The notes beneath the pieces were generated by a model, which saw only the letters and a list, made by a program, of their open reading frames with translations, did not search any database and had not been told where the DNA came from. From contig NC_071335.1 of assembly GCF_027744825.2 (NCBI RefSeq), forward strand, positions 12,723,501-12,787,500: 64,000 nucleotides of DNA, given 5' to 3'. Made by a program: the position numbers and the translations under genes. The DNA comes from Synchiropus splendidus. Lineage: Eukaryota > Chordata > Actinopteri > Syngnathiformes > Callionymidae. Shown in pieces: positions 1 to 17,909 of the stretch (the stretch's first letter is position 1; each line of letters starts with the position of its first letter).

Positions 1-34
1 TGGTGGATGTTGGAGGACGTCTGCAACATTCTAC

Positions 35-604
35 CTGTATGAACGCAAGGAAGGCCTCTTTGCTTGCCACTAGCCTTTGCACCTTGTACTCCAGAGCTGT
101 AGCTCTTTTGATGATGCATCTGAAATGGAAAAGAGCAGACATTTCTGCTGTTGCTTGTGGACTTTCAATAGGTTGGCAGAGTTGCTGAGTAATGCATGAT
201 GATCTGAATGAAAACGGCTCAATTTTCATTTGTTATGTTATCACAATTGGTCGAGATCTTTAAGCTACAATGAGAATGAGAAAGAAAGCTGGTTCAGCCA
301 TATAGTTCTGTAGAAAGCAATATTTGCATGGATGGATGAAAGGTCAAAAAAAGTTGACGGCGATAGCTTCTTTCAAGCCACTAATATTGTAGCCGTCTCA
401 AAACCTGAAGAATTGCACGCATTTTAAATGTATTGGAACGCAGAACACTGTTTATGAAAGGATTCAAAACAGATGTTAGTAGCTTAATAGCGTGTAACAA
501 CAGTGAACTGACTTGATCTCTTTCTGGGTGAACAGCCCCACTCTCTCCAGCTGCTCCAAGCCTGGAAGTCGGTCTTCAATCCGCTGCTGAACAAGCTCAG
601 CCAT
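35..604 (-). CDS. UTP6: UTP6 small-subunit processome component, 5' part (exons 1-2)
   Basis: UTP6 is a HAT-repeat protein of the UTP-B subcomplex of the nucleolar small-subunit processome, which processes 18S pre-rRNA. Two coding exons are seen on the minus strand: 513-604 (ATG at 604) and 35-119. They join in phase to 59 codons. The product begins MAELVQQRIEDRLPGLEQLE, then has GLFTQKEIK, LEYKVQRL and ending FLAFIQ, which follows the human N-terminus closely (recalled). Splice sites are canonical: a GT donor after 513, an acceptor before 119 and a GTAG donor after 35. The remaining exons lie left of the window. The gene is head-to-head with SUZ12. Identification is firm; only about a tenth of the protein is present. 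Confidence 0.92.
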
Positions 605-906
605 CGTGAGGACGTTTAACGGTTAAACTCCTTGTATTTTACCTTCTAGATCCCAACTCAAATCACCTGCAATGAGACCGACAAAATGTGTACTTCCACA
701 CGTGGGGAAGTTGTTAAGTGACGCAATTCCGGTTCCGCTTGAAAGTCGTTCCGAGTTGAAACACAACAAGCGACCGCATGTTAAAAACCATTCATAGACA
801 TGCAAGTACGTCTCTGCTTTAACACCGCAGGAAAGTTAATGCAGCTTTATGTATTAATGTTTTTGATTAACCATGGGTATTCAACGGTATGTTTAATATA
901 TACAGT

Positions 907-910
<4 letters not shown>

Positions 911-983
<73 letters not shown>
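911..983. repeat. (AAT)n microsatellite
   Basis: About 24 uninterrupted AAT/TAA units between UTP6 and SUZ12. The pure array suggests it is young and probably length-polymorphic. Confidence 0.97.
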
Positions 984-1310
984 CTTCCCTTCTAATCTTG
1001 TAGAATGTATTGTGTTATACCCTTATTTATAGACACCATGTGTGTCCATTTCTATAATTTTCGGACACCACACAGTGATCGTTTGACATATAACATTTTG
1101 GTTCATGAGAAATATTAAATATTTGGAGAATATTTGGCTGTAAATTCACAGGAAATAAATTAAAATAAATCATACTTGTCATTTAAGTACATTAGTATTT
1201 TTTTAATGAAGAAAACAGAGGGAAAAAGCAGAAGAACAAAAAATCGAAAAGAGAAAGAAGAAAGTCCTGAAATAAAGTAAGTTGAATACGTTTGATTAGA
1301 AGTATGTATA

Positions 1311-1313
1311 GTA

Positions 1314-1353
<40 letters not shown>
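1311..1353. repeat. (AAT)n microsatellite, second array
   Basis: About 13 AAT units, with one AGT interruption at the left end, 330 bp from the first array. Read on the minus strand it gives the poly-leucine, poly-isoleucine and poly-tyrosine frames seen here, which are artefacts. Confidence 0.95.
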
Positions 1354-1355
<2 letters not shown>

Positions 1356-2248
1356 GGAACCACTTGCGAATTGATGATTCAAAATAAAGTGAGCATTGCG
1401 GTGTAGAACGTGGAACGAACGATCTGAGTTGCTGCTCTCGCTCCCTGTCCGATGTCTGTAGTTTGGTAACAAAAAATAATGATAATAACAAAAAAATAAA
1501 AATAATAATGATTTTTTAAAATGTGGTGGAAGTTCCGTTATTTGTGAATTGCAGTTCTGTGGATCGTGTTTCAGTTTCGAGCGCACAGCAGGTTTCCACA
1601 ATCATCCCCGAGATGTGCATTTTGATAAACTCGATTTCCCGCAAAATCGGAGAAAGCAAGAGCGGGTTGAGTGTCGTCACCGAGTCCCAGGAACCAATCG
1701 GGGCCCTGCATTTCCACAGCTCCTCTTTCATTGGTCGACAACTGAGCAGTCCTCTGTTGTTCAGTACAAACTGTAGCGAACCAGCCCAACAATAAATTAC
1801 CGCTATATTAGACGTAGATGAACTCAGACTTCGCCGTTCGTCCACTGTTTTAAATTCTTTAACTCATATTTAGATGCGCGCAACTTGTTTCGCGCAGGTA
1901 TTTGTCTTCCAGGAAACTATGCTAGCACTGCTAGCTCTCTGCTGTTGAGTCTGCCGGGCTTTCGCTGAAGGCACCGGGGTCAGAAATTAATGCCATCAGC
2001 CAGGGTAGGTTCTTCTTATTTGTGGTGAGATCAACGTCTTGTTTCCCGTAGTTCTCGCCCACAAAGCAGTTCCGCTAGTGTGGGCGAGTGGAGCGGCAAG
2101 CGTTGGTCTTGGCTAACGCCATAGCTTTGTGCATTTAGCCGTGTTAGCCTGCTAAACCGCTAATTCTCGGCTAAGCTCGATTTTGCTCTGCCAATCTCCG
2201 AATTTCGATGATCATTTCGACTGTAATGTCTAGAACTCAGGTCATATT

Positions 2249-9085
<6,837 letters not shown>

Positions 9086-9127
9086 TGATGGACGGAACCC
9101 CCATTTGTACATTTTTACCCCTCTTTT

Positions 9128-9133
9128 AATAAA
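9128..9133 (+). terminator. Proximal SUZ12 poly(A) signal
   Basis: A canonical AATAAA 43 bp after the stop codon gives a very short 3' UTR. Confidence 0.7.
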
Positions 9134-11122
9134 CACTTCTGGTGCTTAGATAGGTGAAGACTTGGTCGTCCGACCAGCATACAAGGTAAACAGTTTTCTG
9201 AAACTGGTATTGAACCAAATATAAAAGCCTGCCACCTACTCTCACTCAAACACGGAAACTAAGAACTGGATGGTGCAAGTGGAGTGTCGGAGCCGCTCAG
9301 ATATCCGCTTGTGTGACAGAGGGATTTCACTTGAGTATGACTTGAATCGGCTGCCTTAGTATCACTTTCCGGTCGACAACTATTGTCAAGGCTGCAGTTA
9401 AAACTGTACGTGTGTTGTTTTAAGTGTACACATGGACAATAACCTTGTTGAATCCTCCTTTTTAGCTGGATATGTTAGCACTTGTTAGATGGCTTTTTTT
9501 ATAAATCCGTTTTTTTTTTAAACTTATGCTGCCTCAAAATTCAAATGCAGCTCCTCCATCAATGTCTGGAATCATGATTATCTCACTGGTGACTGACAGT
9601 TAATTTAAGTGTACAGAAAATGGGACGTTTGGAAAACCACCACCACCACCACGACGTGGCGCTCTTTGGTCCTCTTCAATCACGTGATTCCTGCTTTGTT
9701 TCCATGAAGTGAAGAGATGATTTCACACTCAAACTTCCGCAGCCCTCAGCCTTTTGTCTCTACCGATAAATAGCTCAAGGAATGAACTTTTGTAATACTC
9801 TTTCTAAGACTCTCAAGTTACCAGCAAGTCATCACCTCGCGTGTCATGTACCTGTCATTGGACATGTAATGTTTTCTGTTGATTTTTTTCATTTGACGTT
9901 GAGAGGAACTCATGGTAGTGTTTTGACTGCCCAGGTTTTATACTTCAATAGCACCAAATGTTTAGCTGTATCATCTGAATCAAAGTCAACAGGTTACTTG
10001 GTCTTTATTGCAATAGATTGGTTGGCTGACATCCAACTGGACCACAGGCTCTGGCCGATGCCAAAGGGGTTCTCTACACCAGGCTTCTTCCTCTTTGTAC
10101 TGACCTTTTCCTCTATTCCTTCTACTCCGTTTTGTAGTGACGACATTGATCATCGCGACTGACTTCCATGATGGACAACCAAATCAACTGTTTTTCTGTC
10201 AAAGTCTGTGAGGGTTTCTTTTTTTGCATTGTGTCAAAGGATGACAACTTCTGTTCAAACACCCTGATTATCGTCAACTGTACTCTCTGGCTATGGGGTT
10301 TTATATTTAAAAAAAAAAGAATAAAACATTTGACTTTAATGGATTTGATAGTACAATTTACTTACATGCACTTCAGCACCTACTGTTTTGTAGCGAACCA
10401 TCACGTAACAAGAGCTGGAGGGTCGTGAGGGCCGGAGGTCTGACAGGTCAGAAGGTCAGAACAGTGCACTTTGGTTCTGTGAGGATAGCTATGGTATCCA
10501 CATTAGGACAATAATAAGACACAAGTAGAAAGCAGAGAAGTAGGATGCTAGGTTTAGTCTTGTTCTTCAAAAATACTCAAAATAAAAGCTATAATTTATC
10601 ATTTCTAAACTCCAAAATTGTTATTGAGCATACAGGGATATGTTCAATACCAATGTAACTGGTAGTGTCAATATGCTGGGATTATAATATGTGTATCATA
10701 TTTGAAGTTTCCCAGGTTGCAGTTTTTGCTCCTCCCAGTCGACAGGAGGCGACACCCTGTCATTTGCACTGATAAACCGTGAAGTTAAACCAGTAGAAGA
10801 AATGAGGAATCGCATTTGGCAATTGGAGAGTGGTAAAAATACATTATTATTTATGTATTTATACGTTCTTCAGCGCATTTAATTTAACTTGTCGATATAA
10901 CCAATTCAAATTGGCCACACATTCTGTTATCTTTATCAACATGATAGTTCCGTAACTGTCCGCCGCCAAATTTGAAATCCTGCGTGTGCAACCTTTTTTC
11001 GACGAGTAGTAGTTTGGTGTACAATACAAACTAAAGGCTTCTATGCGGTACATGGTACTGGTGTCAATGCTGCTTATTTGATCAGCATCCAGCCATGAAA
11101 TGCCGTGAAGCGTCTTCCCAGA
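9134..11122 (+). other. SUZ12 distal 3' UTR and SUZ12-ATAD5 spacer
   Basis: No coding region is recognised. A second AATAAA at 10320-10325 follows an A-rich tract, so a long SUZ12 3' UTR of about 1.2 kb is possible. The open frames at 9782-10162 and 10168-10428 are unlike known proteins. No large exon for the missing ATAD5 N-terminus is present. Confidence 0.6.
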
Positions 11123-14100
11123 ATGATGTGTTTGATGGCTGAGTCAGGAACAGCTAGACATGTCAAAATAGCACCGACATTCCGCTGTAGAACTCGACAG
11201 TTTGAGAGAAACGATGCTATTAAGCTTCACCAACTCACGAACAGCCCAAGTCAGGGAAATGCTGCGGCTGATCAGGAGAGCAGAGGAGGTTGTGAGCAGA
11301 GTAGTGGGCCTCCTGACTGTGGAGAGTTGTCCCTGCGAGCCTGCCTCAAAGACATCCAGACATCTAACCCAACATTTCCTGTCAGCAAAGTGTTTGATAA
11401 CCTGCTGAAAAAGGCTGAGCCAGAAGGTAAGTTTGGCTGAAAAGCTTGATCTGCTAGTATGAGGAATTGTCTTAACCTTCTTTTTCTAATAGGAGAGAAC
11501 ATGGAAAAGAGGAAGCAGGGTGGAAACAGTACTCAGAGGGTCCCCAAACGTTTCAAGTGCAATGACACTAGCAAAGAAAACAGTCATGTTCCCAGGTTAT
11601 TGAACCTGGATGCTGTCAGTCCAGTGAAGACCAGAACCAGCAGACTGAGTCGCACTCGCAGGTTGAAGCAGCTTCGAAGCCTTGTGGATGTTCAGGAGGA
11701 CGACTCGATAAGAACTACTCGCACTGAATCAAGCAGTTGCTCATTCAGGACCAGCCAAGAACCAGAAACAGGTCAATATCACTTTGAATTATTTCCTGGA
11801 AGGCATTACGTTGCTATGGGTCTTTTTCAGAAAGCAGCTCTGAGGATGTTCCATGGACGGAGAAGTACAGCCCTCGCTGCAGCAGTGAAGTGATTGGCAA
11901 TGATGCAGCTGTCAGCAAACTATATAGGTAACTATATATCATTGTTATGAATGATCTAGTTGCCTCAATATAAACAGTTACCCAGTTGGTATAATGGCAA
12001 GAGTTCTGCTTGCCATTGTATATAGTGAAGTGTGAAAATATTTTATTGATTTCTTTATTGTGTGGTGTCACATGCTGTGTGAGATGTTCTATGTTGCTTT
12101 ATTGAAGTGTATATATTAAAGCGCAATGTTTTTATTGTGCGGTTTCTGCTTAATAGTTGGTTTCAAAAATGGAAGCAAAGAGCTGACCGTGATGAAACGG
12201 GGGAAAGAGAGAGGAAGAAAAACCATAGCGGTACGTCAAAGACAATCCATGTTGTGATGTTTGTGCGTATGGTGTTTTTGTTTGTCATTTTGTTTTTTTC
12301 ATCTCTGCAGATACTTGGGACAGTGGGGACTTCCAGGGTGCAGCTGGCGATGAAGAGCTCAGAGAGAAGCCGCCTCATAACTTGGTGTTAATCTCAGGGC
12401 CTTCGGGTGTTGGCAAGACTGCATCAGTGTACGCCTGTGCCTTTGAGCTTGGCTTCAAGGTGTGTTTCATTTTGTCTCGTGATGTTAAAGTTTCACACTA
12501 CATAGATGCATACATACATAGATGAAGTGTTCTGGACTGGAAGTCATAAATGTCTTGCCTTTCTGGTGCAGTACAATGGAATGTTTTCAAAATAGTTTGC
12601 ACTAAATCTTGAGGGGAAAATGTCTCCACCATTTCCGAGACTGAAGAAAGTCACACTTTAAATTGGACAACATTTATTACTCTAAATAAAGTACTTATTC
12701 ATCTGTTTAGTCGCAGCGTATTAGCCACCAACTGTCCGTAAATAAACAAATAATTCGTTTATTAATTGTTCATATGTGTTCCCCAATTTAAAGTCTTATC
12801 AAAACTGACAATTTCAATGTTAATGTTAATGTTAACCGCCTTTTCAATAAAACGCATTCTACCTTAAAAGAAGTACCAATATTATCTATTTTGTGTTCAG
12901 AGTTGTGTACATTTAAATGTACTTTGACTGGAGTCATGGAGCTGCATGGTGGCCCCATCACGTGCTCTGTTTTAAACAGACGGAGCTAGTGTCAGAGTGA
13001 GCCTCTTCAGTGTGACATATTGTTGCAGAGCTATTTCCAAAAGCATTACAGCACCACAAAAACAACAACAAAAGGCCTATGTATTGATCGTAATGGCTAA
13101 AAAAGCCATATGTTGGAGAGTAATTCAGTTATGATGTGTGGAGTCGCTCTTGTTTAGTTGGAACAGCTGGTGGTAAAATGCTGTGGATGATCTACACGTC
13201 ACACTTTCATTTCTGTGTTGTGAGGACTAGAAGTCAAAGATAAAAAAAAGCCTCCCAAAAAAGACCAGTTATAACTGTAAGAATCCACTGTTCATCTCTC
13301 TGCCCTCGTGGCTCCTATGGCATGAATGAGAGATTGAAATAAACTTCATCTTTTGCATGCCACTGAAATTCAATGAAGCATTGAAAATAAAATAAAGATG
13401 CCCCCCTGCACACACACAGGTGTTTGAGGTTAACAGCTCATCTCAGCGCAACGGCCGTCATGTTTTGGCGCAACTGAAAGAAGCAACGCAGTCGCACCTT
13501 GTGGAAACGTCGGACAGAGACCACCTGAAACCTTCTTACTTCAGCAGCTACAAAAACTGCCTCCTAAGGAGCGATGATCGTCCAGGTGTGACCTCTTTTT
13601 TTGCTCCCCCAAGATGAGGAGTTGTTATACTGTGGATGACGGTGACATCAACTTTACTCTGTCTGTGTGTACTAATTTGTATCGCACAGGAAAACCTGCA
13701 TCCACCCAAAATATGATCCGCAGTGCAAAACGCCGCCCACCTCCGTCGTTTTCCCGTTCCAGTCGCAGAGACGCCTCCCTTGCTCCTAAAGCCACACTGA
13801 CCGACTACTTTAAAGCAAAGGCCAAAGCTGATCAGTTGTGCTTTGGACAAGTTGTCATGAATGACCATGTTGGCGACACAGAAGCGGAAACTGACCGAAA
13901 GGAGAAGAAAATAAAGGCCACTTCCCTGATTCTGTTTGAAGAGGTGAGACTTTGTGGCGCTGCTTTGTTTCCCTCAACAATGACTCACATGACAAGGTTG
14001 TCGTCATCTCATAGGTCGATGTCGTATTTGAAGATGATGTTGGCTTCTATGCAGCAATCAAGACTTTCATGTCGACGGCAAAAAGGCCGGTTGTCCTCAT

Positions 14101-15032
14101 CAGTGATGGTGAACACACACATTTTGACTTGTCAGTCATTGAAATGGTGGTGTTTGGTCTGAAAACATTTTCTCCTGTTACAGATCCTAAATTCAAGGAG
14201 AGATTCTGTTGCCACGTGGAAGAAATACTTTTCAAGTCCCCATCAGCTGTAAGTCACTGCACAAACATGATCCGGAGTGTTTGCTTAGGTTTGTCTTCAC
14301 ATGTGGACAAAGTTGTTCGTACTGCTCTGTGGATGAAAGAAAAGCCCTGAGTGATGACTGAAGCTGAAACTCTGAACCTCAGACATCATGGCTCCAGTGG
14401 TAGATCAACAGAATAGGTTTCTTCCCCTTAGTCCCCTTTGACTCAAAACACTGTGGATGATGCTAGCTGACACTGTCGTACCTTGACCTTGGACTTCACC
14501 TTGAGTTAATTTGGCGCCTTTCTAGGTTCTGGTTACCATTGACATGACTGCATCAACTGCATAACTGTCACCTTCATGAAGTCCTGTTGATCAAAGGACA
14601 AGCTTGTGTTTTTCATACCGCTAACATCAAATTATCTTCCACGGGTCTTTCTCTAGGCCCATTTCATGAGATTTTTATGTCTTTCTTCTTTATTTCAGTC
14701 ACCGTTTTTTGTTTTGATACATACATATTTGTGCCCAGTAATGTGCTGGTGTCACAACCCACAGCCCCACAAATATTTGGTATTGAAACCTCTGTGACAT
14801 TTTTCAGGCCCACATCTGTAGCTACCTGCAGCTGGTGTGTTTAGCTGAGAGAGTGAGGCTGGAGTTGGACGATGCCATGAGCCTTGTGACACTGACCCGT
14901 GGAGACATCCGGCGCTGCCTTCTTCAGTTGCAACTGTGGGCCAAAGGTAACAAAAAGTTTGAGGTGAAGCGTGGTGCAAACAGAGAAGGGAGCAGCAGTA
15001 GTTACTTTGAGTTTGTCCTGCGAAAGCAAAGC

Positions 15033-15071
<39 letters not shown>

Positions 15072-17721
15072 AAACACCATGAGGAGTCTTGTTCTTTCAG
15101 TCACTTCATAAGTCTTATATTCGCAGTCAAATACAGTCCCCGTGACTGGAGATTCTGCAACGATACATTTCTCTTTGTCATGTGTCTTCCCTCAGACCTC
15201 ATTAGACTTGAACTCATCCACTTGGACCTCCAACCTGACAGCACTTTCCTGTCTTCCTCAAGAAACTTGGTTCAGATTTAAAGGATGTAATCTTTGTCTC
15301 GGCCACTTTTACAGGGTGAGTCTGACTGGCGGTCAAACTCATTTTACCAGACCGGACTATTGATTCATGTAGTTGAACCAAATGATCGTGGCTTACCGGT
15401 TCAGTCCCATGTTCTCTTGGTGCGCCCCCTAAAGGATGCCCTGAGGAACACACTCAAATGCTTCTCCAAAAAAATGAAAAAATATGAGTTGAATAACTAT
15501 GAAAGTAATACTCACCAAATATTGTGACAAAGGGGCTTTGGCCGCCAGGAAACAGCTGTCAGGTGTGATGTGTGACAAAAGGGTGTTGGCGAGGATGAAA
15601 GGGAAAGTGTCCAAAACAGTGGTCAGGCCAGCAGTGTTGGAAACAGTGGCACTGAGGAAAAGACAGGAGGCAGAGCTGGAGGTAGCAGAGATGAAGATGC
15701 TGAGCTTCTCTCTGAAGTGAGCAGGATGGATAGGATCAGGAAGCAGTAGATCAGAGGGACAGCACATGTCAGGTGTTTAGGAGACAAAGTCAGAGAGGCT
15801 AGATGGAGATGATTTGGACATGTACAGAGGAGAGAGAGCCAGTACATTGGTAGGAAGATGTTGAGGTTGGAACTGCCAGGCAGAAGGTGGAGAGGGAGGC
15901 CAAAGAGGAGGTTTATGGAGGTGGAGGACATGAGGTTTGTAGGTTTGAGAGAAGAGGAAGCAGAGGACAGAGTGAGATGGAGGCGGCCCCTGAAGTGAGA
16001 AGCCGAAAGGAAGAAGAAGAGAAGAAGAAACAGCTGGAGAGTGAATACTGTTTTGTGACGTATGAAAGTTATCTGTAATTGCCAGAGCACAGAACTGCTG
16101 ACTCAAGTCTTGTGTGATCAGCATATTCTTTTAACATCTCCAGGCTTGAATAGCAATGAACTGCCCAGTTTGGACTCCCAAATCCTCCCACAGCGAGCCT
16201 CTTGTACAGCCAGCATGGTGGGTCTGGCTCCTGTCACCAAAGACCACCTGTTGGAAATACTTGAAGTAAGTGATCTTGTTCAGGATGCTCTTCCTTCTTT
16301 GCTGAGTTTGATTTTGACGTGTGCTTTTGAATGATCAGCGCTGGAGTGAGTCAGACATGAAGGAGATCCTGACGCTCCTCTCTGAGAGCTGGAGACGAGA
16401 GGTTCCTCTGCTGTACTCCAACCTGGACGTTCTCTTCCCCTCAAAGAACTATTTAAAGCTGCTGGGCAGGGAGGCCTCTGCTGTGAAGGTGAAGCAGAGA
16501 CTGAGCCGGAGAAGACCTGGACCATCATCCCGGTCAAGAACTACCTCAGAATGTCTGGGCTTAGGCTCTCTTAGGAGGTCTGACAAAGCATCCGTCGATT
16601 GCTTGTCTGCATTTACTGATTTGTTTGAGCTGATGTCAGAACTTGACGCCACTGTACCAGCAGTTCCAATTTCATGCCGGTCAGAGGAGTTTGTTTGGAC
16701 TGGCTGCGAGATAAAAGACGGCATGTTGGATGAGCTTGATGGAGAGCTGGTCAGAAAGCATCACCAGAGGACAACCCTTGAAATTAAAGCTGCTGTTGAG
16801 GGTTTGGGCTTTCGTGGCTGCTGGGATCGAGTGTGGAAGGAAGCCAGAAGGCACTGGCCAGAACAAGCAGACAGACAGTGGCGGAAAAGGAAGAGCTTGA
16901 GCTTCTGTCTTCAGCCTCTGTGTTCAGTGAGGTAGGTGACTGAAGTTATTGTTTCTCTTCAACATGTGAGTTTTCCTCTGCCCACAGTGAGAGCCAAAGA
17001 CGATACAAGATGAGCAGGACACTACTGAGCGGTGACAGCTTCGGCCTGTTGGGGAGCAGCAGCAGGTCGGCTGCCTGCGTCGACTGTGTGCCATATCTTC
17101 GTTTTATGTGTCGCCTCAGGAGATCTCAAACACCAGATCAGCAAGAAAGGTGAGGAGGATCTGTGCACATGGAATTCCTTATGATCGCACCTGTGGGAAA
17201 TACTGCAACCTAAGATTAAGGATATACACTGATGTATGCAACTCATTGCTGAAATGAACACATGAATTGTTGCTATTGTGTGTCTGTATTATATAGGTTT
17301 GGTAAAGTAAGGACACGCCTTCGACTGAAACTGACAAATATGTCTCAGATTTCCATTTTCATTATTGGGGGACAGCCCGATTACATTAAGAACAAGCACT
17401 TGTTTTGTGTTACCCATGATGGTTTTGAAAGAGGTCAGTAGTGGAGGCATCTTTACTCACCAAGGACATTTCATGCAGGAGGTCGACTCAAGGTGACAAA
17501 ACGATGACGGAATGATTTGAACTGGCTGACATTTTATTTAATTCCAAGGTGCAAACTGGAGTTTGTTGTACAGTAGTTTATATATTTGATGTTGTTTGTC
17601 GTATCTTACCAGTTGCCTGAACTACCTCAGGAGCCTTGGCCTCCCAAAGTCTATCATTCCAACCTTGGCAGAGGATTTCTTCAAAAATTCATCCTGCGAA
17701 CAGCACCTTTATGATCGGTGA
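11123..17721 (+). CDS. ATAD5: ATAD5 PCNA-unloading clamp-loader subunit, compact form
   Basis: ATAD5 (yeast Elg1) replaces RFC1 in a clamp loader with RFC2-5 and removes PCNA from chromatin. Model exons: 11123-11426, 11493-11771, 11831-11927, 12157-12230, 12311-12459, 13420-13585, 13690-13943, 14015-14108, 14184-14248, 14808-14963, 15196-15286, 16144-16265, 16339-16931, 16988-17149, 17613-17721. This gives 904 aa in one frame. Landmarks are QTSNPTFPVSKVF, the conserved VPWTEKYSP and EVIGND, Walker A GPSGVGKT (281-288), VFEVNSSSQRNGR, Walker B-like LILFEEVD, WRREVPLLYSNLD, and C-terminal LPKSIIPTLAEDF. Human ATAD5 is about 1844 aa, and roughly its first 900 residues have no counterpart here. 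The start is the first ATG after an in-frame stop at 11096, but CTTCCCAG just upstream could be an acceptor from a missed 5' exon. The end of exon 10 and exon 11 are tentative. Orthology is firm; the N-terminus is uncertain. Confidence 0.88.
12460..13419 (+). other. ATAD5 intron within the AAA+ domain
   Basis: A 960-bp AT-rich intron between the Walker A exon and the following VFEVNSSS exon. No repeat ends or RNA gene were recognised. Confidence 0.8.
15037..15068 (+). repeat. (AG)n microsatellite
   Basis: Sixteen AG units in the ATAD5 intron after exon 10. If read through, it encodes an Arg-Glu repeat in the exon 10 frame, which is an artefact. Confidence 0.95.
15555..16035 (+). mobile_element. 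RTE-like LINE 3' fragment, copy 1
   Basis: The sequence encodes broken pieces of the C-terminal part of a LINE reverse transcriptase polyprotein common in fish: MCDKRVLARMKGKV, VALRKRQEAELEVAEMKM, then frameshifted QYIGRKMLRLELPGR-like sequence. It is 5'-truncated, full of stops, and lies in the ATAD5 intron between exons 11 and 12 on the same strand. A sister copy lies at 59330-59940 on the minus strand. The clade name rests on recalled similarity. Confidence 0.8.
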
Positions 17722-17763
17722 TGTTTGACATCCAAACTCTGTAAACCGAAGTCTTTCCCTGCG

Positions 17764-17769
17764 TTTATT
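17764..17769 (-). terminator. Probable TEFM poly(A) signal
   Basis: AATAAA on the minus strand, 141 bp past the TEFM stop. It lies left of the ATAD5 signal at 17791, so the two 3' ends should overlap. Confidence 0.5.
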
Positions 17770-17790
17770 TTTAGTTAACATGGATAAGAA

Positions 17791-17796
17791 AATAAA
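17791..17796 (+). terminator. Probable ATAD5 poly(A) signal
   Basis: AATAAA 70 bp after the ATAD5 stop codon. Confidence 0.6.
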
Positions 17797-17909
17797 TATT
17801 TTTGTATCAAACTCATAATTTTCCCCAGGTAATCCTTGAAACTTGCCAACAGGAAACCTGAATATTTAACCACCACCAGAAACAAAAGGTCCAAATCCTT
17901 CTGTCACCT

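Larger units (their letters stand above)
605..2248. promoter_or_regulatory. Intergenic region and putative bidirectional promoter, UTP6/SUZ12
   Basis: This 1.6 kb separates the start codons of two divergent housekeeping genes, so it must hold both promoters and both 5' UTRs. An inverted CCAAT box (ATTGG) lies near 1730, and CpG-richer sequence lies at about 1540-2200. The middle is AT-rich with two AAT microsatellites. Open frames at 1516-1845 on both strands resemble no protein I know and have no splice context. The transcription starts cannot be placed from sequence alone. Confidence 0.6.

Noticed and set aside
1160..1601. Poly-Leu, poly-Ile and poly-Tyr frames on the minus strand
   Set aside because: Produced by the AAT microsatellite.
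1516..1845. Overlapping open frames on both strands upstream of SUZ12
   Set aside because: No family resemblance or splice context; the region is better read as promoter.
9782..10428. Open frames of 126 and 86 codons after SUZ12
   Set aside because: Composition is unlike a protein and they lie in likely 3' UTR; they do not supply the missing ATAD5 N-terminus.
14835..15281. Long read-through frame from ATAD5 exon 10 with an Arg-Glu repeat
   Set aside because: The repeat is the AG microsatellite in an intron; good donors occur before it.
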